From Chloroflexota bacterium (GTDB lineage: Bacteria > Chloroflexota > Dehalococcoidia > SAR202 > UBA11138), in NCBI GenBank assembly GCA_022566975.1, contig JADFHV010000130.1, forward strand, positions 1-6,311: a stretch of DNA of 6,311 nucleotides. Reading direction: 5' to 3'. The translations under genes and the position numbers were made by a program. Below, one piece after another: positions 6,139-6,311 of this stretch (the first letter of the stretch is position 1; every line of letters begins with the position of its first letter). The notes under the pieces were generated by a model. That model made no database searches. It saw nothing but the letters and a program-made list of their open reading frames with translations, and was not told the origin of the DNA.

Positions 6139-6224
6139 TTAGAGAGGGGGTCTGAGGACGCCTCGAAGTCTGTGTAGTACGTGTGACAGAACACTAGGAG
6201 CCCGGTCACAGATGATGGGAGTCG

Positions 6225-6311
6225 TGTCATTCTGAACCCTTCGGCTTTGCTCGGAATAAGCTTCGTGAGGAGTCCAAGCGTCTTCAGGGGTGCGCAGAGA
6301 TGAAGAGGTTG
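6225..6311. repeat. Fragment of a probable dispersed intergenic repeat
   Basis: From about 6225 (TGTCATTCTGA) the sequence resembles a widespread intergenic repeat type that begins CATTCTGA, passes through CCCTTCGGCTTTGCTC and AAGCTTCGTGAGGA, and is found in many environmental genomes. ATTCTGA (6229-6235) and TCGGAAT (6251-6257) can pair with one G-U, around a 15-base loop. No open frame with coding character is visible. The right end is cut by the window, so the boundary and any terminal repeat are unknown. The resemblance is from memory and was not searched. Confidence 0.4.

Larger units (their letters stand above)
6033..6194. mobile_element. MITE-like element, IS630/Tc1-mariner-type termini
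   Basis: The left terminus GTGCTCTGTCA (6033-6043) and the right terminus TGACAGAACAC (6184-6194) are inverted repeats matching at 10 of 11 positions. Each is bordered by TA (6031-6032 and 6195-6196), consistent with a duplicated TA target. Removing the 162-bp element and one TA restores CTAG, the known target of IS630 (TA duplicated on insertion). There is no room for a transposase, so it would be mobilised in trans. The interior holds two strong C/G hairpins. The element begins inside the aminotransferase stop codon: T and A are the target, and G is the first base of the element. The empty site would also read TAG, so the protein end is unchanged. The terminal repeats are short, so a copy-number search is needed for certainty. 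Confidence 0.65.

Noticed and set aside
6034..6311. A further gene after the aminotransferase
   Set aside because: No frame of useful length with a start and ribosome site is present, and the sequence is dominated by hairpins and repeat-like segments.

Overview
This GC-rich window carries four protein-coding genes: two membrane-anchored FG-GAP/VCBS beta-propeller proteins, a DUF3179 lipoprotein and a fold-type IV (class IV) PLP aminotransferase. Domain content and the intergenic repeats resemble environmental Chloroflexota (SAR202/Dehalococcoidia-like) or a similar high-GC bacterium. That placement is an inference; no rRNA or other marker gene is present.

Layout. Positions 1-994 (minus) hold the N-terminal 331 residues of a propeller protein that runs off the left edge. 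Positions 995-1265 form a divergent regulatory region. Positions 1266-3602 (plus) hold a complete 778-residue protein with a membrane anchor, a TPR-like helical region, a propeller with seven calcium-loop motifs and an ASPIC/UnbV C-terminus (CRTAC1-like). Eight bases further on, in convergent orientation, positions 4930-3611 (minus) encode a DUF3179 protein. I reassign its start to a TTG with a strong Shine-Dalgarno, which gives it a clean lipoprotein signal. A second intergenic region (4931-5118) carries a good sigma70-type promoter for the aminotransferase at 5119-6033 (plus).

Right end. Directly at the aminotransferase stop codon lies a 162-bp MITE-like element (6033-6194). It has 11-bp terminal inverted repeats, flanking TA duplications and a reconstructed CTAG target, the pattern expected of IS630/Tc1-mariner-type mobilisation. 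It contains strong C/G hairpins and is followed by part of another dispersed-repeat-like sequence that continues past the window.

How the genes relate. Three neighbouring genes encode products predicted to act outside the cytoplasmic membrane (two propellers and one lipoprotein). The aminotransferase is cytoplasmic and is transcribed from its own promoter. No operon is visible: adjacent genes alternate in orientation. I see no complete defence system, CRISPR array, tRNA or rRNA. The most notable items are the MITE at a stop codon, two promoters with the same TTGAC-N18-TANCAT architecture, the divergent propeller pair, and the R-amine-transaminase-like look of the class IV enzyme.
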